Shown here in pieces: positions 31,285 through 39,724 of a DNA stretch of 64,000 nt. Within the stretch, counting starts at the first letter, position 1, and every line of letters starts with the position of its first letter. A program made the position numbers and the translations under genes. The notes under the pieces were generated by a model. It was not told the origin of the DNA. It did not search any database and was given only the letters and a program-made list of their open reading frames with translations. The stretch is from Sporosarcina luteola (GTDB lineage Bacteria; Bacillota; Bacilli; Bacillales_A; Planococcaceae), in contig NZ_JAMBNV010000001.1 of assembly GCF_023715245.1 (NCBI RefSeq), forward strand, positions 1,922,001-1,986,000. Reading direction: 5' to 3'.

Positions 31285-31313
31285 AGTATAGTTGGCCAAT
31301 TTCAGTTTGTCAA
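31285..31313 (-). promoter_or_regulatory. pyr operon promoter
   Basis: SigA promoter with -35 TTGACA (31308-31313), a 17-base spacer and -10 TATACT (31285-31290). The -35 overlaps the last codon of rluD. Transcription would start near 31278, giving a leader of about 165 bases. Confidence 0.88.
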
Positions 31314-32224
31314 CGCTTTTCTTTGCGCATTTTTTCAATCAATGCTTTAAACTCTTCCGGCAAAGGTTGTGTAAACTCCAAATATTCGCCGGTGCGAGGG
31401 TGCTTAAAGCCGATTGTGCCAGCATGCAATGCCTGTCCGTTGAAGTCGATTGTTTTTTTCGGACCATATTTCGGATCCCCGGCAAGCGGATAGCCGATAT
31501 ACTTCATATGAACACGTATTTGATGGGTCCTTCCGGTTTCCAGTCGGCATTCCACCAACGTAAAATCACCAAAGCGTTCTAATACTTTGAAGTGGGTGAT
31601 GGCATGTTTTCCCTTATCCGTAACCGTCATGCTTTGACGATCTTTCTGGTCCCTTCCAATTGGGGCGTCAATTGTTCCTTGATCATGAGGAATATGGCCG
31701 TGAACGAGCGCCGTGTAAATACGCGTCACGGATTTATCGACGAGCTGATCGACAAGCGATACATGTGCCTGATCATTTTTAGCGACCATCAGCAAACCTG
31801 AAGTATCTTTATCGATTCTGTGGACAATCCCGGGACGCATAACGCCGTTAATCCCGGAAAGGTCTTTCACTTGGTGCATCAAGCCATTCACTAAAGTGCC
31901 CGTAGCATGCCCGGGTGCCGGGTGGACAACCATACCGCGGGGCTTATTTACGACGAGGACATCTGCATCCTCATAGACGATTTCCAAATCGAGGTCTTCC
32001 GCAACTATATCGAGTTCCACGGGTTCAGGCTCTGTCACTTCGATGATATCCCCAATTTTCACTTTGTAGTTCTGTTTTACAGTTCCATCATTGACAAGAA
32101 CTGCCCCGTCCTTCACCCATTGCTGGATTTGTGTGCGGGACCACTCAGGGTTGATATCCGATAGGACTTTATCAATTCTGCCATTTCCGTGCTCTTCTGT
32201 TATTACAATTTCAAACGGTTCCAT
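31310..32224 (-). CDS. rluD: RluA-family pseudouridine synthase (YlyB, RluD-like)
   Basis: Converts uridines of 23S rRNA to pseudouridine. The N-terminal S4 domain (about residues 10-75) is followed by the catalytic domain with GIVHRIDKDTSGLLMVAK, whose aspartate is catalytic, and the C-terminal RTHQIRVHMKYIGYPLAGD signature. Length 304. It starts on the last base of lspA, as in the B. subtilis lspA-ylyB pair. The exact rRNA target cannot be read from sequence. Confidence 0.93.
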   Translation of the reverse strand: MEPFEIVITEEHGNGRIDKVLSDINPEWSRTQIQQWVKDGAVLVNDGTVKQNYKVKIGDIIEVTEPEPVELDIVAEDLDLEIVYEDADVLVVNKPRGMVVHPAPGHATGTLVNGLMHQVKDLSGINGVMRPGIVHRIDKDTSGLLMVAKNDQAHVSLVDQLVDKSVTRIYTALVHGHIPHDQGTIDAPIGRDQKDRQSMTVTDKGKHAITHFKVLERFGDFTLVECRLETGRTHQIRVHMKYIGYPLAGDPKYGPKKTIDFNGQALHAGTIGFKHPRTGEYLEFTQPLPEEFKALIEKMRKEKR

Positions 32225-32700
32225 TATGCCACCTTTTTCTTGTTCTTTTTTTCATCAAGAATGACGTGAATAATAATAAGGACGACCCCTACCGTCAACG
32301 CAGCATCCGCTACGTTGAAGATTGGAAAGTCATAATTGATGACAGGGATGAGGACATCAATGAAATCAACAACTTCCTTCCGCCATAATCGGTCGATGAA
32401 ATTTCCGATTGCTCCGCCTAATAAAAACATCAGACTGATTCCTAATAATTTGCTGCCTTTCGCTTCCTTGTGGAAAAAATAAATGATGCCACCGACAACT
32501 AGGATTGTAACAATATAAAATAACCACATCTGCCCTTCTAGCATTCCCCATGCCGCTCCTTTATTACGGTGTGACAGGAATGCCAAATAAGGTTCCGCTA
32601 TCGGGATCCGCTCCCCAAGGTTCATGTTTTGTACGACAAGCCATTTTGTCAGTTGATCGAGCAATATTAAAAAAAGCGCCAATCCATAATATAGAATCAA
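32224..32700 (-). CDS. lspA: lipoprotein signal peptidase (signal peptidase II)
   Basis: Membrane aspartyl protease that cleaves prolipoproteins. The 158 residues form four membrane helices, with NKGAAWGML, GNFIDRLWRKEVVDF and FPIFNVADAAL supplying the two catalytic aspartates. The start is TTG with GGGGG eight bases before it. A -10 TAAAAT lies at 32733-32738 but its -35 is weak. In B. subtilis ylyA separates it from ileS; here the space holds a repeat. Confidence 0.94.
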   Translation of the reverse strand: MILYYGLALFLILLDQLTKWLVVQNMNLGERIPIAEPYLAFLSHRNKGAAWGMLEGQMWLFYIVTILVVGGIIYFFHKEAKGSKLLGISLMFLLGGAIGNFIDRLWRKEVVDFIDVLIPVINYDFPIFNVADAALTVGVVLIIIHVILDEKKNKKKVA

Positions 32701-32783
32701 TCCAAAAACCCCCGTCCGACAGTATCTGCTTCATTTTACCACAAAGTCATCTTATTTATGAAATTAGCGTGTATTCAGTGGAT

Positions 32784-32831
32784 AAGAAAAAGACTGTTGC
32801 AACTATGGATTAGCCACGGTTGCAAACAGCC
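32784..32831 (-). terminator. ileS terminator
   Basis: On the minus strand GGCTGTTTGCAAC pairs with GTTGCAACAGTC (one bulged T), then TTTTTCTT. It lies about 200 bases after the ileS stop, so repeat copy 2 would be in the ileS 3' untranslated region. Confidence 0.75.
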
Positions 32832-32858
32832 TTTACCAAAATGTTTAAGAATAAAAGG

Positions 32859-33010
32859 ATTTCCGCTTCAGGCGGACGCTTTCCAATCGAACAGCGAAGG
32901 GTTCGATTTGCCGTATTTATGCGTTCTTTGCAGAAATTAAGGTAGCCTTTCTGCTCGCAAAAGCCGTTCTTCGTAACGGCTTTCGCTGGAATCGCCGCCC
33001 TAAGCTCCCA
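32859..33010 (-). repeat. modular hairpin intergenic repeat, copy 2
   Basis: Fills most of the 319-base gap between ileS and lspA; I see no gene. On the plus strand it begins with an end cap TTCCGCTTCAGGCGG (32861 onward), then module C (32885-32892 with 32901-32908), module B (32915-32922 with 32930-32937, one mismatch) and module A (9-bp stem, 32960-32968 with 32975-32983). Copy 3 has the same order on the opposite strand. Confidence 0.8.
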
Positions 33011-33019
33011 ATCCAATAT

Positions 33020-35782
33020 TTATGAATAGTACTTCTTCACTACGCCAGCACAACGTGAGCAGAGCTCTGGGTGTTCTGCGTCTGAGCCGACCGATTCGGA
33101 AATCGTCCAGCAGCGGTCACATTTTTCCCCGTCCGCTTTTTCAACAAGGACTGTGGCAGCGTCAAGTTTTAGTGCTTCTTCCGGCATTTTGCCTTCTTCG
33201 TTCTCTTCAAATTTGGAAACAATGAAGAACTGTGCATAGTCGATATCGTCTGCTGCAAGAATGCCTGCCATCTTTTCTGGCAATGAGACCGTAATTTTCG
33301 CTTCGAGCGATTTACCGATCACTTTTGCATTTCGTGCTTCTTCAAGCGCCTTCAGTACATCGTCACGCACAACCATCAATCGACTGAAACGTTCGCGAAG
33401 TGCGTCCGCTTCCTCACCAAGGTCTTCTGCGTGAGGCATGTCTGTCAGTTGGACGCTTTCCTCTTCGACATGCTCTAGATATGCCCAAAGCTCATCCGTC
33501 GTATGCGGGATGATTGGCGTCAAAAGCTTCAATAGGGCAAGTAGTGAATCGTACATGACTGTTTGCATCGCACGGCGGTGCGGATGATCGACGCCTTCAA
33601 TATAGACGACGTCTTTTGCAATATCAAGATAGAACGAGCTTAGTTCACCTGTACAGAAATTATTCACTGCGTGATACACGCCTGCAAACTCGTATTTCTC
33701 ATAAGCTTCAAGGACATCCTTGATTAGATCCTGGAGCTTTACATAAACGTATTGATCGATTGGACGCATATCTTCAAATGCGACACGGTCTGCTGCCGGA
33801 TTGAAATCTGCCACGTTCCCATGTAGGAAGCGGAGCGTATTACGAATCTTACGATAGACTTCTGATACTTGTTTGAAATTCGAATCGGATACACGTACAT
33901 CAGCAGTATAGTCGACGGAAGAAACCCATAGACGAAGGATATCGGCACCCAGTTGATTCATCACTTTTGAAGGCACGATGACGTTGCCAAGGGATTTACT
34001 CATTTTGCGACCTTCTCCGTCCAATGTGAACCCGTGGCTTAATAATCCTTTGTATGGAGCAATCCCATTGATGGCGACACTTGTCGTCAATGATGAGTTG
34101 AACCATCCGCGGTATTGGTCAGAGCCCTCCAAATACAAATCAGCCGGATAGACGAGATCGTCTCTTTCCACTAGCACACCTTGATGTGTAGATCCTGAAT
34201 CGAACCAGACATCCATAATATCCGTCTCTTTTGAGAATTGACCGTTCGGGCTGCCTTCATGCTTGAAGCCTTCCGGAAGCAGGTCTTTCGCTTCCCTTTC
34301 AAACCAGATATTTGAACCGTGTTCTCTGAATAGCTTTGCAACATGCGCAATCGTCTCATCAGTAAGGATAGCTTCTCCGTTTTCCGCGTAGAATACAGGA
34401 ATCGGAACTCCCCACACACGTTGGCGTGAAATACACCAGTCACCACGGTCACGCACCATATTGTACAATCGTGTTTCTCCCCATGAAGGAGTGAACTTCG
34501 TATTTCGGATTGCTTCAAGCAATTCACTACGGAATGATTCGATGGACGCAAACCATTGAGCGGTCGCACGGAAAATGACCGGTTTCTTCGTACGCCAATC
34601 ATGCGGATACGAGTGAGTGATGAAGGAGAGTTTCAACAGAGCTCCTTCTTCATCCAATCTCTTCGTCACTTCTTTATTTGCATCTTCATAGAATAATCCT
34701 TCAAAGCCTGGAGCCTCATCTGTCATGACGCCTCGGTCATTGATTGGGGACAAAGCGTCAATTCCATATTGCTTCGAAACGTAAAAGTCGTCTTCCCCGT
34801 GACCAGGAGCCGTATGGACGCAGCCGGTACCGGCCTCTGCAGTTACATGCTCCCCTAGCATGACAAGAGAATCACGATCGTATAATGGGTGCTGCGCAAC
34901 CACTCGATCCAGATCCGAACCTTTTAACTCAGTAACAACTTCATATGATTCCCAACCGATCTCTTTCGCAACAAACTCGACGAGATCCTTCGCCAACAGA
35001 AACTTATTCCCATCCACTTTTACGACAGCATAAACGAATTCCGGGTGAACCGAAATTCCAAGGTTTGCAGGAATTGTCCAAGGAGTAGTCGTCCAGATGA
35101 CGATACGGACATCCTCATCGACAACACCGAGACCGTCTTTGATCGGAAACGCCACGTAGATGGAAGGGGATTTTTTATCCTTATATTCAATTTCCGCCTC
35201 GGCAAGCGCCGACTCACTTGAAGGCGACCAGTAGACAGGCTTTAGGCCTTTGTAAATATAGCCTTTCTTAGCCATTTCACCGAACACCTGAATTTGTCTA
35301 GCTTCAAATTCAGGCTTCAATGTGATGTATGGATTTTCCCAATTGCCGCGTACACCAATCCGTTTGAATTGTGAACGTTGGCTATCGATTTGGCTGTATG
35401 CATATTCCTCGCACATTTTGCGGAACTCGGCGACAGAGTGCTCTTTTCGATTGACTCCTTTATTGACAAGAGCTTGCTCAATCGGAAGACCATGCGTATC
35501 CCAGCCCGGTACGTAAGGTGCATGAAAACCTGTCATTGATTTATGACGCACAATCATGTCTTTCAGCACTTTGTTAAGTGCGTGCCCCATGTGCAAATCT
35601 CCATTCGCATATGGCGGTCCGTCGTGAAGAACGAAGAAAGGACGTCCTTCCGTACGTTTTTGCACTTTTTCATAGATGTTCATTTCTTCCCATTTTGCTT
35701 GCATATCAGGTTCTTTGTTTGGCAAGTTGCCACGCATTGGAAATTCTGTTTTCGGCATGAGCAATGTGTCTTTGTAATCCAT
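33020..35782 (-). CDS. ileS: isoleucyl-tRNA synthetase
   Basis: Charges tRNA-Ile. The 920-residue class I enzyme has the HIGH-type motif HMGH at 64-67, an editing CP1 domain in the middle, KMSKS in [10 protein letters not shown], and a C-terminal zinc finger with CDRCW and CSRC. Length and architecture are those of the bacterial form sensitive to mupirocin. Expression is controlled by the T-box leader just upstream. Confidence 0.97.
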   Translation of the reverse strand: MDYKDTLLMPKTEFPMRGNLPNKEPDMQAKWEEMNIYEKVQKRTEGRPFFVLHDGPPYANGDLHMGHALNKVLKDMIVRHKSMTGFHAPYVPGWDTHGLPIEQALVNKGVNRKEHSVAEFRKMCEEYAYSQIDSQRSQFKRIGVRGNWENPYITLKPEFEARQIQVFGEMAKKGYIYKGLKPVYWSPSSESALAEAEIEYKDKKSPSIYVAFPIKDGLGVVDEDVRIVIWTTTPWTIPANLGISVHPEFVYAVVKVDGNKFLLAKDLVEFVAKEIGWESYEVVTELKGSDLDRVVAQHPLYDRDSLVMLGEHVTAEAGTGCVHTAPGHGEDDFYVSKQYGIDALSPINDRGVMTDEAPGFEGLFYEDANKEVTKRLDEEGALLKLSFITHSYPHDWRTKKPVIFRATAQWFASIESFRSELLEAIRNTKFTPSWGETRLYNMVRDRGDWCISRQRVWGVPIPVFYAENGEAILTDETIAHVAKLFREHGSNIWFEREAKDLLPEGFKHEGSPNGQFSKETDIMDVWFDSGSTHQGVLVERDDLVYPADLYLEGSDQYRGWFNSSLTTSVAINGIAPYKGLLSHGFTLDGEGRKMSKSLGNVIVPSKVMNQLGADILRLWVSSVDYTADVRVSDSNFKQVSEVYRKIRNTLRFLHGNVADFNPAADRVAFEDMRPIDQYVYVKLQDLIKDVLEAYEKYEFAGVYHAVNNFCTGELSSFYLDIAKDVVYIEGVDHPHRRAMQTVMYDSLLALLKLLTPIIPHTTDELWAYLEHVEEESVQLTDMPHAEDLGEEADALRERFSRLMVVRDDVLKALEEARNAKVIGKSLEAKITVSLPEKMAGILAADDIDYAQFFIVSKFEENEEGKMPEEALKLDAATVLVEKADGEKCDRCWTISESVGSDAEHPELCSRCAGVVKKYYS

Positions 35783-35802
35783 CCTGTTTCCTCCTTTGGA
35801 AA

Positions 35803-36048
35803 TAAAAAAACCCCGTCCCTATGTAAGGGACGAGGGATTATTCTCGCGTTACCACCCTAGTTGCAGCATGATTAAACCATACTGCCTCTCAGAACACCAT
35901 AACGGGGTGCTTCCGGGATTGATTTTCGTCAATCCGGCTCTAGAGTGATTTTCGTTCCCGTTTCAGGCCAGGCTTCCACCGCCCCCAGCTCGCTATACTT
36001 GATTATCGGAAAGTACTCTCTCTTTCAACGCCTGTTCCTGCTTATAAT
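35803..36048 (-). promoter_or_regulatory. T-box riboswitch controlling ileS
   Basis: The leader has the T-box core AGGGTGGTAACGCG (35845-35858), a GC-rich terminator (35811-35836) followed by T7, and a stem I with AGAGAGTAC and AGCGAGCTGGGG. The likely specifier codon is ATC (36001-36003 on the minus strand), followed by a purine, which fits isoleucine. Uncharged tRNA-Ile would bind and prevent termination. Confidence 0.93.
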
Positions 36049-36054
36049 GTCATT

Positions 36055-36084
36055 ATTATATGTGTGAAGGGAATAGAATGTCAA
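36055..36084 (-). promoter_or_regulatory. ileS promoter
   Basis: -35 TTGACA (36079-36084), an 18-base spacer and -10 TATAAT (36055-36060): consensus hexamers placed directly before the T-box leader. Confidence 0.85.
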
Positions 36085-36093
36085 GCATCCGCG

Positions 36094-36600
36094 TCATTCC
36101 ATGTCCGCTGCGGATTCCAAATGCTCTGTGTCCGGCTCGTATTCAAGAAGTTTTTCCCAGTCGTCTGTCTTAATCATATCGAGTTGCGCTTCAATCAACA
36201 TACGGAAACGGTTTCTGAACACTTTCGATTGTTTTTTCAAGTCCTCTATTTCCATCGCAATTTTTCGGGCACGTGACAGTGCTTCATTAACGATACGGTC
36301 AGCATTCTTCTCCGCCTCTTTAACAATCAACTTCGATTCCTGTTTAGAGTTCCGTCGAACATCTTCGGCTGCTTCCTGGGCGATTAATATCGATTTCTGC
36401 AAAGTCTCTTCGATTGAGTTGAAATGGGATATTTTATCTTTCGTATCATTTAAGCTGTTTTTCAACATCTTATTTTCTTCCAACACGTTTTCATAATCCT
36501 TCATGATTTGTTCTAGAAATTCGTTTACTTCATCTTCATCGTATCCGCGGAAGCCACGGCTGAACTCTTTATTATGTATATCGAGTGGTGACAATGCCAT
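36094..36600 (-). CDS. divIVA: septum site / polarity protein DivIVA
   Basis: Coiled-coil protein that marks negatively curved membrane at poles and septa and, in B. subtilis, recruits MinJ and RacA. The N-terminal lipid-binding domain has the conserved FSRGFRGYDEDEVNEFL (about residues 13-29). Long heptad-repeat helices follow (30-150), ending in an acidic tail. Length is 168. It sits between ylmH and ileS as in B. subtilis. Confidence 0.95.
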   Translation of the reverse strand: MALSPLDIHNKEFSRGFRGYDEDEVNEFLEQIMKDYENVLEENKMLKNSLNDTKDKISHFNSIEETLQKSILIAQEAAEDVRRNSKQESKLIVKEAEKNADRIVNEALSRARKIAMEIEDLKKQSKVFRNRFRMLIEAQLDMIKTDDWEKLLEYEPDTEHLESAADME

Positions 36601-36638
36601 CTTTTGTTCCTCCCTTTTAAGTAAATCTTCTATTCTCT

Positions 36639-36666
36639 ATTATACATGCCCTCAGCAGATAAGACA
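36639..36666 (-). promoter_or_regulatory. divIVA promoter
   Basis: -10 TATAAT (36639-36644) with a weak -35 TGTCTT 16 bases upstream (36661-36666). Confidence 0.5.
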
Positions 36667-36694
36667 GCAGTTTTTCCACCGGTTGTCTGAAAAA

Positions 36695-37471
36695 TCATTC
36701 TAACCTACCAATCAACAACCGTATTTTGTCTTTTCGTGTCCGTCCTTCTATCGACATGATTTTAAAACGGCCTGATCCCCTGATTGAAAGAATGTCTGAT
36801 TCATTCACCTCAAACGCTTGCTGATCGCGGACGACGTGATTCACTTTGACTTTATCATTCTGGATGAGCGAGACCGCTTTTTGACGCGGACAATTCACTA
36901 ATGAAGCGACAATCGAGTCAAGGCGCAGTGAGCTGATCGTGTGGAGCTCTTCCTTCCATGATTCTGCCAGTACGATTAGTTCATCGGAAGAACCAAGCTC
37001 TTCCACTCGCACCTTGGATTTACCGATTGACGTCAAATTGGCGATTAGATAATCCTTCATTTCCTCTGCGACGGCGAATTGGGCGACATCTCCCTCCAAA
37101 CGGATATCTCCGAATTTTGAACGGTCGATGCCCAGCGCCATAATGGAACCTAAAATATCTTTGTGCTCAAGTGTCATGAATTTCGCTGGATACCTTACCG
37201 TAAAAATAGACACCTGGAAATCATCGTCTTCCGGTTCGTAATAATCCGGGTAAATCAATGCCCGTTGTCTTTCCGGCTCTGGGAATGCACCATGGACCCC
37301 GAATTGCAGACCAGTGTTTCTGACGATGGTATTCAAAATGAAGATCTGCCTCGGATCGAGAAAGCCCGTGAGCTTCGGAGAGTATGTATCCTCTACTTCT
37401 CTCGTCCACCCGACGACCGTTTCAATGAACGGCTGCTCTTCTTTTCTGAAATGTTGTATGATCGAATCCAT
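36695..37471 (-). CDS. ylmH: S4-domain RNA-binding protein YlmH
   Basis: RNA-binding protein linked to the division cluster; B. subtilis YlmH (RqcP2) acts in ribosome quality control, so it may work with rqcH in this window. The C-terminal S4 domain starts at LDSIVASLVNCPRQKAVSL; the N-terminal half has the family's DPRQIFIL segment. I chose the ATG at 37471 because AAGGAG stands nine bases upstream and MDSIIQHFRKEEQPF matches the family. Length 258. Confidence 0.93.
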   Translation of the reverse strand: MDSIIQHFRKEEQPFIETVVGWTREVEDTYSPKLTGFLDPRQIFILNTIVRNTGLQFGVHGAFPEPERQRALIYPDYYEPEDDDFQVSIFTVRYPAKFMTLEHKDILGSIMALGIDRSKFGDIRLEGDVAQFAVAEEMKDYLIANLTSIGKSKVRVEELGSSDELIVLAESWKEELHTISSLRLDSIVASLVNCPRQKAVSLIQNDKVKVNHVVRDQQAFEVNESDILSIRGSGRFKIMSIEGRTRKDKIRLLIGRLE

Positions 37472-37500
37472 GTTGAACGTCTCCTTAGCGAACCTTATAG

Positions 37501-37522
37501 AAAAAACCTCACATAAGTGAGG
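37501..37522 (-). terminator. intrinsic terminator overlapping the end of ylmG
   Basis: 6-bp stem CCTCAC / GTGAGG with a 4-base loop, followed directly by T6. The ylmG stop codon lies inside the stem. It is short and probably partial, since ylmH lies only 30 bases downstream with no clear promoter. Confidence 0.55.
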
Positions 37523-37805
37523 CAATGATCAATCGATATACTTCTCGTACCCCGCTCGAAACCAAATAATTCAAAACGAATATTGCGACGATCGGTGAAA
37601 TATCGATCATACCTAGAGGCGGGATGAACTTGCGGAAAAACCCTAAATAAGGTTCAGTGATTTTCCCCAAGAAAATGCCGAATTTCGTCTCACGTGATGC
37701 AGGCACCCATGACATCAATATATAAACAATGAGGAGTATCAAGTATATATCTATCGCCCGTAATATAATCGAAAAAAGCAAAGTAATTATTTCTATTAGT
37801 CCCAT
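37509..37805 (-). CDS. ylmG: YggT family membrane protein YlmG
   Basis: Small membrane protein of 98 residues with two hydrophobic helices (about 5-32 and 68-88) and the family motif WVPASRETKFG in between; family members affect septum or membrane organisation by an unknown mechanism. It sits between sepF and ylmH, as in most Firmicutes. Its last codons are shared with a hairpin terminator. Confidence 0.92.
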   Translation of the reverse strand: MGLIEIITLLFSIILRAIDIYLILLIVYILMSWVPASRETKFGIFLGKITEPYLGFFRKFIPPLGMIDISPIVAIFVLNYLVSSGVREVYRLIIASLM

Positions 37806-37824
37806 CTGTACACCTCATCCAATT

Positions 37825-38274
37825 CTATCTTTCAAAAAAATCCGAAATGGTACCAGCCACTTCTACGTTTTCAGGCACGCATAAGAAAATGTCAGTGCCG
37901 ATCCGTTGAATATCCCCGCCAAGTGCGTAGACGGTTCCGCTCAGGAAATCGACGATGCGGATCCCTTGATCACGCTCGATCCTTTGCAAATTGACGACAA
38001 CGGCTCTTTTATTCTTTAAATGCTCCGAAATGTCTTGTGCTTCTGCGTAGACACGCGGTTCAAAAAGAACAACCTTCGAAGATTTCTGGATGCTCTGTAA
38101 GCTGACGACCGTTCCTGGTTGCTGTGGCGTTTCCGCAACTTGCGGCTTCCGAGCAACCGCCCTTCTCGGCTGTTGTTCTTGCACGGGCTGTTGATCCCGG
38201 ACAGGCTTCTCCTGCTGAAATTCCTCTTCTTCATCAAGATAGAACCATTTCTCAAATCGTCTTTTTATGCTCAT
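37825..38274 (-). CDS. sepF: cell division protein SepF
   Basis: Cytoplasmic membrane anchor and bundler of FtsZ. The first 12 residues can form the amphipathic membrane helix. A glutamine- and proline-rich linker (about 20-60) leads to the globular FtsZ-binding domain with [25 protein letters not shown] and [12 protein letters not shown]. Length 149. It overlaps ylmE by 4 bases. Confidence 0.96.
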   Translation of the reverse strand: MSIKRRFEKWFYLDEEEEFQQEKPVRDQQPVQEQQPRRAVARKPQVAETPQQPGTVVSLQSIQKSSKVVLFEPRVYAEAQDISEHLKNKRAVVVNLQRIERDQGIRIVDFLSGTVYALGGDIQRIGTDIFLCVPENVEVAGTISDFFER

Positions 38275-38975
38275 TCGTCTCCCTCGCTCTCCGTTCCGAC
38301 TAATGCGGTTCCGATTCTAACGTGAGTTGCACCTTCTTCGATAGCAACGGCATAATCATTTGACATTCCCATGGATAATAGTGTGCATGGTGCATGGTCC
38401 AATTCTTTCTCGGCAAGTTGGTCACGAAGGTCTCGCAACGAACGGAAAGTTGTTCGAATCCATTCCTCATCTTGCGTGAATGGTGCCATGGTCATCAAGC
38501 CAACAACACGGATTTTATCGTAATCGGCCAATTGAAGGACGAATTCTTCCAAGTCATCAGGCTGCAGACCTGATTTGGACTCTTCCCCGGATACATTCAC
38601 TTGTACGAAGCAGTCAACCGGAGCAGATGCACGTTTTTGAATCTCTTTTGCGATGCTTAGTCGATCCAGTGAATGCAGATAATCGACTTGGTTAATAATA
38701 TCTTTTACTTTCCTGCTTTGCACATTACCGATGAAGTGCCAGTTGTTCTTCTCGGATTGGATGCTTTCCTGCTTTGCTAGAAGTCCTTCCGGCCGATTTT
38801 CACCAAGATCCGTAATGCCGAGTTCGATGACTTCGCGTGCCCTGCTTGCAGATACTTGCTTTGTTACCGCCACGACTGTTACTTCTTGACGTTTTCTTCC
38901 CGAACGATCGCAGGCTGCTTGTATTCCTTGTTCTATTTTTTGCATACGCTGTTGAAGTGTGTCCAATAAAATCAC
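38271..38975 (-). CDS. ylmE: YggS family PLP-binding protein YlmE
   Basis: Pyridoxal phosphate homeostasis protein with an alanine-racemase-like TIM barrel. The PLP lysine lies in [24 protein letters not shown] and [13 protein letters not shown] are family motifs. Length 234, start GTG. In B. subtilis ylmD lies just upstream; here only 62 bases separate it from ylmC, so ylmD is absent. Confidence 0.94.
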   Translation of the reverse strand: MILLDTLQQRMQKIEQGIQAACDRSGRKRQEVTVVAVTKQVSASRAREVIELGITDLGENRPEGLLAKQESIQSEKNNWHFIGNVQSRKVKDIINQVDYLHSLDRLSIAKEIQKRASAPVDCFVQVNVSGEESKSGLQPDDLEEFVLQLADYDKIRVVGLMTMAPFTQDEEWIRTTFRSLRDLRDQLAEKELDHAPCTLLSMGMSNDYAVAIEEGATHVRIGTALVGTESEGDE

Positions 38976-39037
38976 TATCTTTCTGCTTACTTTGCTTTAT
39001 TGTATCAATTGACCGGACACATATCAATGATAAGTCT

Positions 39038-39280
39038 TCATTTATCAGCCTTTTTCCCTACTAATACGATATCTTTGCCGATTGTAAGGACGTCGTCATA
39101 CTTAATTTGCTTTAAATCCTTCATTTTCGATTCCAAGAATAGGGATCTTTCTGCTCCACCAATTTGCAGCACGTCAATTTTGCCGTTTTTCATATCAATT
39201 GTCGCGTCCTGTACAAATCCAAGGAACGAGCCCTTTTTCACTTCAATCACTTCTTTTTTCTGCAATTCCGAAAAACGCAT
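39038..39280 (-). CDS. ylmC: PRC-barrel protein YlmC/YmxH
   Basis: Small PRC-barrel domain protein of 80 residues, unknown function, often sporulation-linked in Bacillales. The domain reads MRFSELQKKEVIEVKKG to DVLTIGKDIVLVG. The ATG at 39280 follows GGAGGG by seven bases. Open frame upstream to 39433 has no ribosome binding site and no family similarity, so I exclude it. Confidence 0.88.
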   Translation of the reverse strand: MRFSELQKKEVIEVKKGSFLGFVQDATIDMKNGKIDVLQIGGAERSLFLESKMKDLKQIKYDDVLTIGKDIVLVGKKADK

Positions 39281-39439
39281 TCTTATCCCTCCAATGTTAA
39301 TAAATATTTCCCTATAAAAGGGGATATTGCCATCTGTTCCGGCACTCCAAACAACAGCTACAAAGTTATTGAATGTCCTTAAACAATGGGTATAGATAAT
39401 AAATTTTATGTTTATATAGCTTATGCGCAACAACTTAAA
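39281..39439 (-). other. intergenic region upstream of ylmC
   Basis: AT-rich stretch between ylmC and repeat copy 3. It must carry the ylmC promoter, but I cannot assign one with confidence: a TTGTTG / TAAAAT pair is spaced by 19 bases, and CATAAAAT resembles a SigE -10 without a matching -35. No gene or stable hairpin is seen. Confidence 0.5.
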
Positions 39440-39664
39440 AGTAGCTCCGTTGACTGTAGCGTAAGGCGGCGACTCCTTGGGGATAAGCGAACGCCGTTAC
39501 GAAGAACGGCGTTTGCGAGCACAAGCGGAGCGTTGCTAGCAGGATATTGTAGAATGCCTTAATTTCTGCAAAGAGCGCAGAAATTAAGGCAAATCGAACT
39601 CTTCGTGGTTCGATTGGCTCAAGCCACGCCCCCAGGAAAGCGTCGGCCTGAAGCGGAAATCAAC
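39440..39664 (+). repeat. modular hairpin intergenic repeat, copy 3
   Basis: Longest copy, between sigG and ylmC. On the plus strand it runs: start cap (CTCCGTTGACTGTAGCG), module A (9-bp stem, 39490-39498 with 39505-39513), module B (15-bp stem, 39555-39569 with 39577-39591), module C (39592-39599 with 39608-39615) and end cap GCCTGAAGCGGAAATCAAC. Copy 2 shows the same order and caps on the opposite strand. The caps resemble GC-rich imperfect palindromes common between genes in Bacillales. No gene seen. Confidence 0.8.
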
Positions 39665-39716
39665 AGTAAAAGGGACTGCTAGTGTCAGTTTTTACTGAAT
39701 TCTAGACAGTCCCTTT
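39664..39716 (-). terminator. sigG terminator
   Basis: AAAGGGACTG pairs with CAGTCCCTTT across an inner hairpin (TCAGTTTTTACTGA). The T run on the minus strand is short (TTTT), so strength is uncertain. It abuts the end cap of repeat copy 3. Confidence 0.6.
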
Positions 39717-39724
39717 ATTACTGA

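Noticed and set aside
32810-33016. 68-codon minus-strand open frame between ileS and lspA
   Set aside because: It lies wholly in the hairpin repeat and ileS terminator; no ribosome binding site and no similarity recognised.
39281-39433. N-terminal extension of ylmC
   Set aside because: No ribosome binding site at the upstream start, and only the part from 39280 belongs to the PRC-barrel family.
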